Source: Candidatus Rokuibacteriota bacterium (GTDB lineage: Bacteria > Methylomirabilota > Methylomirabilia > Rokubacteriales > CSP1-6). Taken from it: DNA of 24,384 nt. The stretch spans positions 1 through 24,384 of the forward strand of contig JACQCL010000025.1 of the NCBI GenBank assembly GCA_016201645.1, read 5' to 3'. Below, one piece after another: positions 15,103 through 23,358 of this stretch. The notes under the pieces are model-generated. The model made no database searches. It worked only from the letters and a program-made list of their open reading frames with translations, and was not told the origin of the DNA. Position 1 is the first letter of the stretch. Each line of letters begins with the position of its first letter. The translations under genes were made by a program, and so were the position numbers.

Positions 15103-16653
15103 ATGTCCCTCCAGGAGCGCTTCGAAGAGCTCCATCGCCTCCACCGACAAGCCGAGCTGGCCGGGGGCGAGGAGCGGATCCAGCGCCAGCACAAGGCGGG
15201 GAAGAAGACCGCGCGCGAGCGGCTGGAGCTGCTCCTGGACAAGGGCTCTTTCGCCGAGGTGGACAAGTTCGTGGTCCATCAATGCCGGGATTTCGGGATG
15301 GACACGCAGAGGATTTTGGGCGATGGGGTGGTGACCGGCTCGGGACGCATCCACGGGCGCCCGGTCTTCGTCTTCGCCCAGGACTTCACCGTCTTCGGCG
15401 GTTCCCTCTCCGAGGCGTACGCGCAGAAGATCTGCAAGATCATGGATCTGGCGATGAAGGCCGGCGTGCCCATCATCGGACTGAACGACTCGGGGGGCGC
15501 GAGGATCCAGGAGGGCGTCGTCTCGCTGGCGGGCTACGCCGACATTTTTCTCCGGAATACCCTCGCCTCGGGGGTGGTCCCCCAGATCTCGGCGATTCTG
15601 GGTCCGTGCGCGGGCGGCGCGGTGTATTCCCCGGCCGTCATGGATTTCGTCTTCATGGTGAAGCACTCGGCGTACATGTTCGTCACCGGGCCGGACGTCA
15701 TCAAGGCGGTGACCCACGAGGAAGTGTCCTTCGAGGACCTGGGTGGGGCGAGCCGGCACGCGGGGACCTCAGGAGTCGCCCACTTCGCCGCCGAGAGCGA
15801 GGAGGAATGTCTGGCGCTCATCCGCGAGTTGATGACGTTCCTCCCCCAGAACAACTTGGAGGAGCCGCCCATCCGCCAGACGCTGGATCCGGCCGATCGG
15901 GTTGATGAGGCGCTCCAGACTGCGGTTCCCGACCAGCCGAACAAGCCGTACGACATGAAGGAGATCATCCGGACGGTCCTGGACGACCGATACTTCTTCG
16001 AGGTCCACGCCGCCTTTGCGCCCAACATCGTGGTCGGGTTCGGCCGGCTCAACGGGCGCCCGCTGGGGATTGTGGGCAACCAACCGGCCCACCTGGCCGG
16101 TTGCCTCGACATCAACGCCTCCGTCAAGGCTGCCCGCTTCGTCCGCTTCTGCGACTGCTTCAACATCCCGCTGGTGACGTTCGAGGACGTTCCGGGCTTC
16201 CTGCCCGGCACCGCCCAGGAGTACGGCGGGATCATCAAGCACGGGGCCAAGCTCCTCTTCGCCTACTCGGAAGCCACGGTGCCCAAGCTCACGGTCATCA
16301 CCCGGAAGGCCTACGGCGGCGCCTACTGCGTGATGTCGTCGAAGCACATTCGGGGAGATGCCAATTTTGCCTATCCTACGGCGGAGATCGCCGTGATGGG
16401 CCCGGAGGCCGCGGTCAATATTCTGTACCGGCGGGAGCTGGAGCAGGCGGCCGCCCCGGCCAAGTTCAGGGACGAGCGGACCCGGGAGTACCGCGAGAAA
16501 TTTGCCCATCCGTATGTGGCGGCCGAGCGCGGGTACATTGATGAGGTCATCGAGCCGAAGGACACCCGGCGGAAGCTCATCCAGGCGCTCGAAATCCTGC
16601 ACACCAAGCGAGACTCGAACCCACCCAAGAAGCACGGAAACATCCCGCTGTGA
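15103..16653 (+). CDS. pccB: acyl-CoA carboxylase carboxyltransferase subunit, propionyl-CoA carboxylase type
   Basis: Carboxyltransferase that moves CO2 from biotin to an acyl-CoA, most likely propionyl-CoA to give methylmalonyl-CoA. The protein has 516 residues with two crotonase-like halves. The oxyanion glycines are in GPCAGGAVYSPA (about 168-179) and RKAYGGAYCVMSSK (401-414). Position 409 is Cys where classical PccB proteins have Asp and acetyl-CoA enzymes have Ile, so substrate preference is less certain. The next gene, methylmalonyl-CoA mutase, supports the propionyl role. Methylmalonyl-CoA decarboxylase alpha (MmdA) is an alternative. No biotin carboxylase or biotin carrier gene is nearby. 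The mutase start overlaps its stop (GTGA). Confidence 0.9.
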   Translation: MSLQERFEELHRLHRQAELAGGEERIQRQHKAGKKTARERLELLLDKGSFAEVDKFVVHQCRDFGMDTQRILGDGVVTGSGRIHGRPVFVFAQDFTVFGGSLSEAYAQKICKIMDLAMKAGVPIIGLNDSGGARIQEGVVSLAGYADIFLRNTLASGVVPQISAILGPCAGGAVYSPAVMDFVFMVKHSAYMFVTGPDVIKAVTHEEVSFEDLGGASRHAGTSGVAHFAAESEEECLALIRELMTFLPQNNLEEPPIRQTLDPADRVDEALQTAVPDQPNKPYDMKEIIRTVLDDRYFFEVHAAFAPNIVVGFGRLNGRPLGIVGNQPAHLAGCLDINASVKAARFVRFCDCFNIPLVTFEDVPGFLPGTAQEYGGIIKHGAKLLFAYSEATVPKLTVITRKAYGGAYCVMSSKHIRGDANFAYPTAEIAVMGPEAAVNILYRRELEQAAAPAKFRDERTREYREKFAHPYVAAERGYIDEVIEPKDTRRKLIQALEILHTKRDSNPPKKHGNIPL

Positions 16654-18317
16654 CGCCCGACGACAAGCCGATCGAGGACGCCCGAAAGGCGTGGGAGGAG
16701 AGGACCCTCAGGCCGGCAGTGGGGAAGGCCCCGGAACGCCCGGGCCTCTTCACGACGTCCTGGGGGAGTCCGGTGGAACGGTTGTACACTCCGGCCGAGC
16801 TCGCGGGCTTCGACTATCTGAGAGACCTCGGCTTCCCGGGCGAATATCCCTTCACCCGCGGCGTCCAGCCCACCATGTACCGGGGGCGCCTCTGGACCAT
16901 GCGCCAGTACGCCGGCTTCGGGAGCGCCTCCGAGACCAACCGGCGCTACCGCTATCTCCTCGACCAGGGCCAGACCGGGCTCAGCGTCGCTTTTGACCTG
17001 CCGACGCAGATGGGCTATGACGCCGATGCCCCCCTCGCCCGGAGCGAGGTGGGGAAGGTGGGGGTCTCGATCTCTTCCGTCGAGGACATCGCCGACCTCT
17101 TCGACGGAATCCCGCTCGATCGGGTCTCGACCTCGATGACGATCAACGCGACCGCGTCCATCCTGCTCTGCCTCTACGTCGCCGTCGCCCAGCGCCAGGG
17201 GATCGCGGCCGACCGCCTGTCGGGGACCGTGCAAAACGATATCCTCAAGGAGTACATCGCCCGGGGGACCTACATTTTCCCGCCTGACCCGTCCATGAGG
17301 CTCGTCACTGATCTGTTCGCGTTCTGCCGCGAGCGAGTCCCCCGGTGGAACACGATCTCGATCTCCGGCTATCACATGCGCGAGGCCGGTTGCACTGCGG
17401 TCCAGGAGGTGGCCTTCACCCTGGCCAACGCCGTCGCCTACGTGCAGGCGGCGCTCGAGGGCGGGCTGGCCGTGGACGAGTTTGCGCCCCAGCTCTCCTT
17501 CTTCTTCAACGCCCATAATAACCTGATCGAGGAGGTGGCGAAGTTCCGCGCCGCCCGACGGTTGTGGGCGCGCATCATGCGGGAACGGTTCGGAGCCCGG
17601 GACCCGCGCGCCTGGATGCTGCGCTTGCACGCCCAGACCGCCGGGTCCATGCTGACCGCGCAGCAGCCCGAGAACAATATCGTCCGCGTGACGATCCAGG
17701 CCCTGGCGGCCGTTCTGGGAGGCTGCCAGTCGCTTCACACCAACTCCATGGATGAAGCTCTCGCGCTCCCATCCGAAGCCGCGGTGAGGATCGCGCTCAG
17801 GACTCAGCAGATTCTTGCTCATGAATCTGGCGTGGCAGATACGGTCGATCCGCTCGGCGGCTCCTACGCCGTCGAGCGCCTCACCCGCCAGATCGAAGAG
17901 GAAGCGGAAACCTACATCGCCAAGATCGATGGCCTGGGCGGGTCCGTGCACGCGATCGGCTTCATGCAGCGCGAAATCCAGGAAGCGGCGTACCGCTATC
18001 AGCAGGAGGTGGAGTCGAAGTCCCGGATCGTGGTGGGGGTGAACGAGTTCGTGACTGACGAGCGGCCGCCCGGAGACCTCTTCCGGGTGGACCCGGGCGT
18101 GGGCGAAGCGCTGCGTGCGCGGCTCGAGGCGGTCCGACGTGGCCGGGACGAGGACCGTGCGCGGCGCGCCCTGGATCGGATTGAGGTGGCTGCACGTGGC
18201 CGGGAGAATTTACTGCCGCGGATTCTCGAGGCGGTCGAGGTGTCGGTGACACTGGGAGAGATCTGCGACAGGCTGCGTGGAGTGTTCGGTGTTCACCACC
18301 CGTCGGCCGTTTTTTAG
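16650..18317 (+). CDS. mcmA1: methylmalonyl-CoA mutase, large-subunit catalytic domain
   Basis: Adenosylcobalamin enzyme interconverting (R)-methylmalonyl-CoA and succinyl-CoA. The protein has 555 residues and covers only the TIM-barrel substrate domain; the C-terminal cobalamin-binding domain (DxHxxG type) is absent, as in split mutases whose small subunit is a separate gene. TMYRGRLWTMRQYAGF contains Tyr87; Arg205 (KEYIARGTY) and His242 (SGYHMREAG) match Tyr89, Arg207 and His244 of the Propionibacterium enzyme at a constant offset of two. That favours methylmalonyl-CoA over isobutyryl-CoA as substrate. The GTG start overlaps the pccB stop. No small subunit, epimerase or G-protein chaperone (MeaB) gene lies in the window. 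Confidence 0.92.
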   Translation: MTPDDKPIEDARKAWEERTLRPAVGKAPERPGLFTTSWGSPVERLYTPAELAGFDYLRDLGFPGEYPFTRGVQPTMYRGRLWTMRQYAGFGSASETNRRYRYLLDQGQTGLSVAFDLPTQMGYDADAPLARSEVGKVGVSISSVEDIADLFDGIPLDRVSTSMTINATASILLCLYVAVAQRQGIAADRLSGTVQNDILKEYIARGTYIFPPDPSMRLVTDLFAFCRERVPRWNTISISGYHMREAGCTAVQEVAFTLANAVAYVQAALEGGLAVDEFAPQLSFFFNAHNNLIEEVAKFRAARRLWARIMRERFGARDPRAWMLRLHAQTAGSMLTAQQPENNIVRVTIQALAAVLGGCQSLHTNSMDEALALPSEAAVRIALRTQQILAHESGVADTVDPLGGSYAVERLTRQIEEEAETYIAKIDGLGGSVHAIGFMQREIQEAAYRYQQEVESKSRIVVGVNEFVTDERPPGDLFRVDPGVGEALRARLEAVRRGRDEDRARRALDRIEVAARGRENLLPRILEAVEVSVTLGEICDRLRGVFGVHHPSAVF

Positions 18318-19113
18318 CCCGCTTCTTGGGCTCGTCCTCGCTCTGATATTCACCGTCGTGGCGGGGCCCGCGGACGCGGGACTGGCTGACCGCGCGGGGG
18401 CCACGTTTAGCCGGATGGCCCAGGAGTTCGTCGCGGCCTTCCCTCCGGTCGAGGGGGTCGTGGTTTCCGTGGATGGGGACCTGATCTACCTCGATCTCAC
18501 CGAGAAGGATGGGGTCCGGCCCGGGCAGGAATTTACCATTTTCAGGAAAGGGGAGGTGTTCCGCCACCCCATCACCAACCAGCCGCTGGGGCGCTACGAG
18601 GAGTATCTGGGCTACGCCCGAGTGCGGCGGGTGTTCCCACGCTACTCCGAGGCCCTCTATATCCCCTTGGACGGTCGCCCCCGGCCCCGTGCGGAGGATG
18701 GGGCGCGGATCACGCGGACGCGGATCAAGGTGGCCATTACGCCCCCTCTGGATCTGACGCAATCCGGGGCGGATCTGCGGCGGGTGCCGTACCTGATCGC
18801 CAGCGCCCTCGAGCGCAGCAAGCGCTTCCAGATTGTGGACCCCCTGGCCGTTTCGACCCTCTTGGGCAAGGAGCGCAGTCGCGCTGAAGAGCTTTTGATG
18901 GATCCCGCGAGAGCGGCGCGGCTTGGACGGAGCCTCGAGGTCGCCGGGTGGATTGTGCCCATCCTCTTGGACCGCCGCGGAGTGATTTACCTGGACGTGA
19001 CGTGGATTTCCGCCGTGAGCGGGACGGCGTTGTTTTCAAAGCGCCAGGTCCTGAGTCGCCCCGAGCCCGCGGAAGAGCAGCGGTTTCCCTGGGAGCCGCC
19101 GGTCGAGGATTGA
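18289..19113 (+). CDS. exported protein with a FlgT C-terminal-like domain, function unknown
   Basis: A 274-residue protein with a signal peptide: TTRR, a hydrophobic core at about 11-25, and likely cleavage after ADA near residue 30. Residues about 56-146 form a beta-rich domain with LTEKDGVRPGQ, FRHPIT and LG blocks, resembling the C-terminal domain of flagellar protein FlgT. Residues about 150-265 (PYLIASALERSKRFQIVD and later AGWIVPILL) resemble the periplasmic CsgG/FlgT-middle type fold. No flagellar genes are nearby, so a periplasmic or outer-membrane role is only inferred. GTG 18289 has GGAG 6 bases upstream; GTG 18277 is an alternative. It overlaps the mutase end by 29 bases in another frame. 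Confidence 0.75.
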   Translation: MFTTRRPFFSPLLGLVLALIFTVVAGPADAGLADRAGATFSRMAQEFVAAFPPVEGVVVSVDGDLIYLDLTEKDGVRPGQEFTIFRKGEVFRHPITNQPLGRYEEYLGYARVRRVFPRYSEALYIPLDGRPRPRAEDGARITRTRIKVAITPPLDLTQSGADLRRVPYLIASALERSKRFQIVDPLAVSTLLGKERSRAEELLMDPARAARLGRSLEVAGWIVPILLDRRGVIYLDVTWISAVSGTALFSKRQVLSRPEPAEEQRFPWEPPVED

Positions 19114-19160
19114 GGGGCGGATGGACCTTGACAGCGCTCCTCTGGTATCGTAGGGGTCAC

Positions 19161-19850
19161 ATGGCGACCGGCATTGGGCGAAGCGTCTCCCTTTTTCTCC
19201 TGGCAGTGACGCTCGGGGCCTCGGGGTGCGTGAGCTTCCGGGAGGTCGTGGGCCTTCCGGCGGAGTCTGCGCCCACGGCGAACCAGAAGCGGGCCACGCA
19301 GAAGTGGGTGTTGATCCAGAACCCGCGCTTCGGAAGTGTGTCGAGCGAGCCCGAATATATCTGGGTGGAGGAGGACCGGATCCCGTCGTCCATCAACACG
19401 TTAATGTTCGGCAAAAAATCGGTCCTCGCCCCGCCCGATCTCGTGGCGAGGTACGGCCCGCCGCCGGGCGGTGGAAAGATCAGCCCGCTCCAGGATCCGT
19501 CGTATGTTCCCCCTGCGGCCCGCGGGCCCGCTCGTGGGAGGCTCAAGGCGTCGGACGGCGTTGAAGAGTACGTGGAGCCGCCCCGCGGCTATGTCGTCTA
19601 CGTGGATACGACGCGCATCGTGGTGGATCTGACCGCCAAGGACGGGGTCCGGCCGGGAACCCTGGTGAGCCTGCGCCGGGACAAGTTCCCCATCGTCCAC
19701 CCCGTGACCGGCGAGGTTCTGGGCGAGCTCGACGAGGAAGTGGCCACGGCCAAGGTTGTCGATGTCCGTGAGAAGTTCTCGGTGGCTGAGATTGAGAGTA
19801 TCTCGCCCGGCATGCAGATCAAGCTTAAGGACCGGGTCGTCCCCCGGTAG
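19161..19850 (+). CDS. lipoprotein sharing the FlgT C-terminal-like domain, function unknown
   Basis: A 229-residue protein. A lipoprotein signal ends in LGASGC, with Cys23 as the likely lipidation site. A middle segment (about 48-125) with WVEEDRIPSSINTLMFGKK and a proline/glycine stretch (YGPPPGGGKISPL) is unlike any family I recognise. Residues about 143-228 repeat the domain of the preceding gene: LTAKDGVRPG, VHPVTGEVLG and a final PGMQIKLKDR line up with it. The two genes are 47 bases apart, so an ancient domain duplication within an operon is likely. Anchoring in the inner or outer membrane, facing the periplasm, is inferred from the lipobox. Confidence 0.78.
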   Translation: MATGIGRSVSLFLLAVTLGASGCVSFREVVGLPAESAPTANQKRATQKWVLIQNPRFGSVSSEPEYIWVEEDRIPSSINTLMFGKKSVLAPPDLVARYGPPPGGGKISPLQDPSYVPPAARGPARGRLKASDGVEEYVEPPRGYVVYVDTTRIVVDLTAKDGVRPGTLVSLRRDKFPIVHPVTGEVLGELDEEVATAKVVDVREKFSVAEIESISPGMQIKLKDRVVPR

Positions 19851-19859
19851 TCCCTTTCA

Positions 19860-20861
19860 TTGGGCCGCACCGCTACCCTGGAATCCCTGCTGAAAGAGCG
19901 CGTCGGCCAGCTCGTCGGCCCCGAGCTTCGTGCCATTGAGGAGGAAATTGCCCGCGCGCTCGATTCGCCGGTTGCGCTCATTCAGGAGATGGGCGGTTAT
20001 ATCGCGAGCGCCGGCGGCAAGCGGCTCCGACCGATCCTTCTGCTGCTGGCGGCTCGGCTGGCCGGCTACCGGGGGCCGCGCAGCACGCGGCTCGGCTGCG
20101 CGGTCGAGCTCCTCCACACGGCCACGCTGATCCACGACGACGTGGTGGATCAGGCCTCGCTCCGCCGCGGTCGCCCCTCGGCCAATGCTCAGTGGGGGAA
20201 TGATGCTTCGATTCTCGTCGGTGACCATCTCTATTCCAAATCGTTCTCGATCCTGGTGCGCGACAATGACCGCGCGGTCATGGAGACCCTCGCACGCGCC
20301 ACGGTCTCGATGACCGAGGCCGAAGTCTTCCAGCTCGAGCTGAAGCGGAACGGCAGCGCCACGGAGGAGGATTACCTCCGCATCATCACGCAGAAGACCG
20401 CCTCCTTCATCTCGGCCTGCTGCCGGATCGGCGCCCTGCTTGGGCAGGCGGATGCCGGGCGAGTCGAGGCGCTGACGCGGTACGGCTTGGACGTGGGGGT
20501 CGCCTTCCAGATCAGCGACGACGCGCTCGACTTCGTCGCCGATCAGGCACGATTGGGGAAGGCCGTGGGCGCGGACCTGAGGGAGGGAAAGCGGACGCTG
20601 CCGCTCATCGCGACGCTGGAGCGCGCGAGCGCCGGGGACCGGGAGCGGATTCAAGCCTTCCTCGTCCGCCGCGAGCTGAACGTCGGGGTGGTCGAGGAAA
20701 TCCGCCGCTTGGTGGTGAAACACGAGGGGATCGAGTACGCCCTCGGCTGGGCCCGGAGTTACGCCCGGTCGGCGAAGGAAGACTTGGCCGTGTTCCCGCC
20801 CGGCGAGGAACGCGAGACGCTGAGCCTGATCGCGGAGTACGTCGTCGATCGCGACCGCTAG
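19860..20861 (+). CDS. long-chain polyprenyl diphosphate synthase
   Basis: Trans-type prenyltransferase that extends farnesyl diphosphate with isopentenyl diphosphate to make a long polyprenyl chain, commonly the side chain of ubiquinone or menaquinone. The protein has 333 residues. GGKRLRP at 52-58, the first aspartate-rich motif DDVVD at 93-97 with RRGRPSAN after it, and the second motif DDALD at 220-224 are all present. The residue five positions before the first motif is Ala, which fits long products rather than C15. The apparent start is TTG at 19860 with no Shine-Dalgarno motif; no better in-frame start is seen. The exact chain length cannot be read. It could supply the quinone used by complex I. 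Confidence 0.9.
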   Translation: MGRTATLESLLKERVGQLVGPELRAIEEEIARALDSPVALIQEMGGYIASAGGKRLRPILLLLAARLAGYRGPRSTRLGCAVELLHTATLIHDDVVDQASLRRGRPSANAQWGNDASILVGDHLYSKSFSILVRDNDRAVMETLARATVSMTEAEVFQLELKRNGSATEEDYLRIITQKTASFISACCRIGALLGQADAGRVEALTRYGLDVGVAFQISDDALDFVADQARLGKAVGADLREGKRTLPLIATLERASAGDRERIQAFLVRRELNVGVVEEIRRLVVKHEGIEYALGWARSYARSAKEDLAVFPPGEERETLSLIAEYVVDRDR

Positions 20862-20865
20862 CGGC

Positions 20866-21648
20866 GTGGCGATTATTACGTTGACGACGGACTTCGGGAC
20901 GCGGGATCCGTACGTCGGCGCGATGAAGGGCGTGATTCTGCAGATCTCGCCCGGCATTCGTCTGGTGGATTTGACGCACGAGATCTCTCCCCACGAAATT
21001 CTGGAGGGAGCGCTGGCGCTCGAAGCCGCGGCACCGTTTTTTCCGCCTGGGACTATTCACCTCGCGGTGGTGGACCCGGGGGTAGGGAGCCCGCGGCGTC
21101 CCCTGGCCATCGCCGCGGGCGGCCAGCAGTTCGTCGGCCCGGATAACGGCCTCTTCAGCTTTCTCTTCTGCGCGGGGGACTGGAGCGCCGTCCGCCTGGA
21201 GGCCCCGGCCTACCGCCTTCCGGCGGTTAGCCAGACGTTTCACGGTCGCGATATCTTCGCCCCGGCTGCGGCTCACCTGGCCCTTGGGACGCCGCTCGAG
21301 CAGTTCGGCCCCCCAGTCACGGACCCGGTGGTGATCTCTTGGCCCGCAGCGCGCCGGGAGGGGGACCAGCTCGTCGGCGAGGTCATTTACACCGACAGGT
21401 TCGGCAACCTGGTGACCTCCGTCAGGGTGTCGGATCTCGAGACCCTGGGGCCGGCGTCCTCACTGACCGTGGAGGTCGAGGAAAAGGAGGCGGGGAAGCT
21501 CGTCGGCTGCTACGCCGACCTGCCGCCGGTGGGCGCGGGAGCGGTCATCGGCTCGAGCGGCCGGCTGGAGATCTCCGTCCGGGAGGGGAGCGCCGTGGCG
21601 GTGCTGGGGGCCCGCCGGGGCTCGCCGGTCCGGGTCAGGAAGCAATAA
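20866..21648 (+). CDS. S-adenosyl-L-methionine hydroxide adenosyltransferase (DUF62 family)
   Basis: Enzyme family related to SAM-dependent fluorinase and chlorinase; typical members hydrolyse SAM to adenosine and methionine. The protein has 260 residues. TTDFGTRDPYVGAMKG at 7-22, VVDPGVGSPRRP at 68-79, GPDNGLF at about 91-97 and FHGRDIFAPAAAHLA at about 125-139 are family hallmarks. Asp70, Arg77 and His126 correspond to the family's Asp-Arg-His set, which marks it as the hydrolase rather than a halogenase. The GTG at 20866 is 4 bases after the previous stop, suggesting the same transcript. The physiological role of these hydrolases remains unclear. Confidence 0.92.
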   Translation: MAIITLTTDFGTRDPYVGAMKGVILQISPGIRLVDLTHEISPHEILEGALALEAAAPFFPPGTIHLAVVDPGVGSPRRPLAIAAGGQQFVGPDNGLFSFLFCAGDWSAVRLEAPAYRLPAVSQTFHGRDIFAPAAAHLALGTPLEQFGPPVTDPVVISWPAARREGDQLVGEVIYTDRFGNLVTSVRVSDLETLGPASSLTVEVEEKEAGKLVGCYADLPPVGAGAVIGSSGRLEISVREGSAVAVLGARRGSPVRVRKQ

Positions 21649-21657
21649 AAGTTGGGG

Positions 21658-21933
21658 CTACGGCTTGGCGGCGTTAGACTCGGACGAGGAGGGCGGGGAA
21701 GGGCTGGAAGGGGAAGAGGGTTGTTTCTCCTCGCTCAGCCCCTTCTTTCGCGACTCCGACGGGTAATCGTTGACGTAGAAACCTGCCCCTTTCAGGATGA
21801 ACGGGGCAGGAGCCAGGAGGCGGTGGACGCTGCCTCCGCAGTGGAGGCAGTGCTCGAGAGGCGGCTCGGAGATTCGCTGTCGGACTTCGAAGCGCCGCCC
21901 GCATCCGGCGCATTCATATTCGTAAGTTGGCAC
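21658..21933 (-). CDS. FmdB family zinc-ribbon protein
   Basis: A 91-residue putative regulatory protein of the FmdB/CxxC_CxxC type. The family N-terminus MPTYEYECAGCG is present when read from GTG at 21933, which is why I chose that start over the longer frame upstream. Cys8, Cys11, Cys29 and Cys32 form the zinc ribbon. PAPFILKGAGFYVNDY follows, also typical. The tail (about 70-90) is a low-complexity serine/proline stretch. Its function is not known with certainty; members are thought to be small regulators. It converges on the SAM hydrolase gene with a 9-base gap and diverges from the TPR lipoprotein gene with only 14 bases between start codons. Confidence 0.88.
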   Translation of the reverse strand: MPTYEYECAGCGRRFEVRQRISEPPLEHCLHCGGSVHRLLAPAPFILKGAGFYVNDYPSESRKKGLSEEKQPSSPSSPSPPSSSESNAAKP

Positions 21934-21947
21934 GGAGCAAAGCGTAC

Positions 21948-22634
21948 ATGACGCGTTTGGGAGTGTCAAGGTTTGGCGGGCTGGCGGGGGCAGTTGTCTG
22001 GCTGGCGGGGATGCTTCTGGCCGGCTGCGCGACGGGCAAGGCGGCCGAGGTTAAGCGCCTTCAGGCGCAGGCGGCCTACGAGCGGGGGCTCAAGGACCTC
22101 GAGGAGGGGCAGACGGCGCTGGGGCTCTCAGCCCTCCAGGAGGCGGCCGCGCTCGACTCCAATCAGGCGCTTTATCACAACGCCCTGGGCGTCGTGTACC
22201 TGAACCTCAAGCGGCTCCCCGAGGCCTTCGAGGAACTCAAGCGGGCCGTGGACCTGGATGGGACGTACGGAGAGGCCCTCCACAACCTTGGCGTGGCGTA
22301 CGCCGAGGAGGGGAAGTGGGAGGAGGCAATCCGGCTTTACAAAAAGGCCCTATCCATCCCCGCATATGGGAACTTCGATGGCACGTACCACAACCTTGGC
22401 TGGGCCTATTACAACCTCAATCGCCTGCAGGAGGCGGAAGAGACCTTTCGCCTCGTTCTCAAACTCCAGCCGAACATGGCCTCTGCCCACTACCTGATGG
22501 GGCTCGTCTTGTTAAAAATGGAGCGGCGGGACGAGGCCAAGGTAGAGTTCCGCCGGGCCAGGGAGTTGGCACCGGACACCCCGTTCGGGCTGGCGGCCCA
22601 GCAGCACCTGAAGGCCCTCGGGGAAGGCGGCTAG
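21948..22634 (+). CDS. TPR-repeat lipoprotein, PilF/Tgl-like
   Basis: A 228-residue protein. The lipoprotein signal ends LLAGC, with Cys27 as the lipidation site. The rest is a run of about five tetratricopeptide repeats (for example YHNALGVVYLNLKRLPEAFE, LHNLGVAYAEEGKWEEAI, YHNLGWAYYNLNRLQEAE). The combination of lipobox and TPRs and the size are like PilF/PilW/Tgl, which help assemble the type IV pilus secretin, but no pilus gene is near, so that role is only a suggestion. ATG 21948 was chosen because it places the signal peptide correctly. It converges on bioD with 16 bases between the stops. Confidence 0.82.
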   Translation: MTRLGVSRFGGLAGAVVWLAGMLLAGCATGKAAEVKRLQAQAAYERGLKDLEEGQTALGLSALQEAAALDSNQALYHNALGVVYLNLKRLPEAFEELKRAVDLDGTYGEALHNLGVAYAEEGKWEEAIRLYKKALSIPAYGNFDGTYHNLGWAYYNLNRLQEAEETFRLVLKLQPNMASAHYLMGLVLLKMERRDEAKVEFRRARELAPDTPFGLAAQQHLKALGEGG

Positions 22635-22650
22635 CCCCCGGGGGGCCTCC

Positions 22651-23358
22651 TCACTCCAGAAGCCGCCTGACATCGACTTCCCGGTTCATGAGCGCGATGA
22701 GCGCCACTCTGTCGTCAGCGTCTTCGCCGCTGAGAGGGGAAAAGGGAAGGGAGCCCAGGCACGGGACGTCCGTGGCCTGGGCCAGCGCATGGCGGTTGGT
22801 CCGGGCGGCAACGTCCAGGGTCGGAGTCAGCTGATTAAGCATGTACCCTCGGACCGGGAGTCCCATTGTTCCGGCACAACCGAGCGTCAGCAGGGTATGG
22901 TTGATCGCCCCAAGCTTTGAGCCGACCACCAGCACAAGCGGGACGTCCAGGTCGCGGCAAAGATCGGCAAAGGTATAGCGGTCGGCCAGAGGCACCAGAA
23001 GCCCCCCCGCGCCTTCGACCAAAGTGATATCGTGCTGCCCTGCAATCTGCTGATAGTAGGCGCGGATCTGCTCTTTCTCAATCCTGACCCCCGCCATTTC
23101 TGCCGCGACCGCCGGAGCTACCGGGGAAGCAAAGCGATAAGGACAAAGAACGTCCAGGGGAATCTTGGACCGGGAGAAGCGGCGCAAGCGCAGGGCATCC
23201 CCGGGTTGGAGCTGGCCGTCTTTCAGCTGGCACCCCGTCTCCACCGGCTTCATCACGCCGACCTTTTTCCCCTTGGCGGAGAGGAGGGCGGCAAGCCCAC
23301 AGGCCACGAACGTCTTCCCCACGCCGGTGTCGGTGCCCGTGATGAATAGGCCGGTCAC
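22651..23358 (-). CDS. bioD: dethiobiotin synthetase
   Basis: Closes the ureido ring of biotin: 7,8-diaminopelargonate plus CO2 and ATP gives dethiobiotin. The protein has 235 residues, normal for the family. The P-loop GTDTGVGKT is at 8-16, followed by GVMKPVETGC with the substrate-site lysine and threonine, then VEGAGGLLVPL, which is diagnostic of BioD. The start is GTG at 23358, overlapping the bioA stop (GTGA); the frame stays open further upstream, but that part is out-of-frame bioA sequence. The gene order bioA-bioD implies one transcript from the right. Confidence 0.93.
   Translation of the reverse strand: MTGLFITGTDTGVGKTFVACGLAALLSAKGKKVGVMKPVETGCQLKDGQLQPGDALRLRRFSRSKIPLDVLCPYRFASPVAPAVAAEMAGVRIEKEQIRAYYQQIAGQHDITLVEGAGGLLVPLADRYTFADLCRDLDVPLVLVVGSKLGAINHTLLTLGCAGTMGLPVRGYMLNQLTPTLDVAARTNRHALAQATDVPCLGSLPFSPLSGEDADDRVALIALMNREVDVRRLLE

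Noticed and set aside
19128..19151. TTGACA followed by TATCGT ahead of the lipoprotein gene as a promoter.
   Set aside because: The spacer is only 12 bases; at 17 bases the sequence is TAGGGG. The -35 match is good, but the pair does not make a convincing promoter.
22633..22650. GCCCCCGGGGGGC between the TPR gene and bioD as a bidirectional terminator.
   Set aside because: The palindrome has almost no loop and no T-run on either side; it may be chance in a GC-rich spacer.
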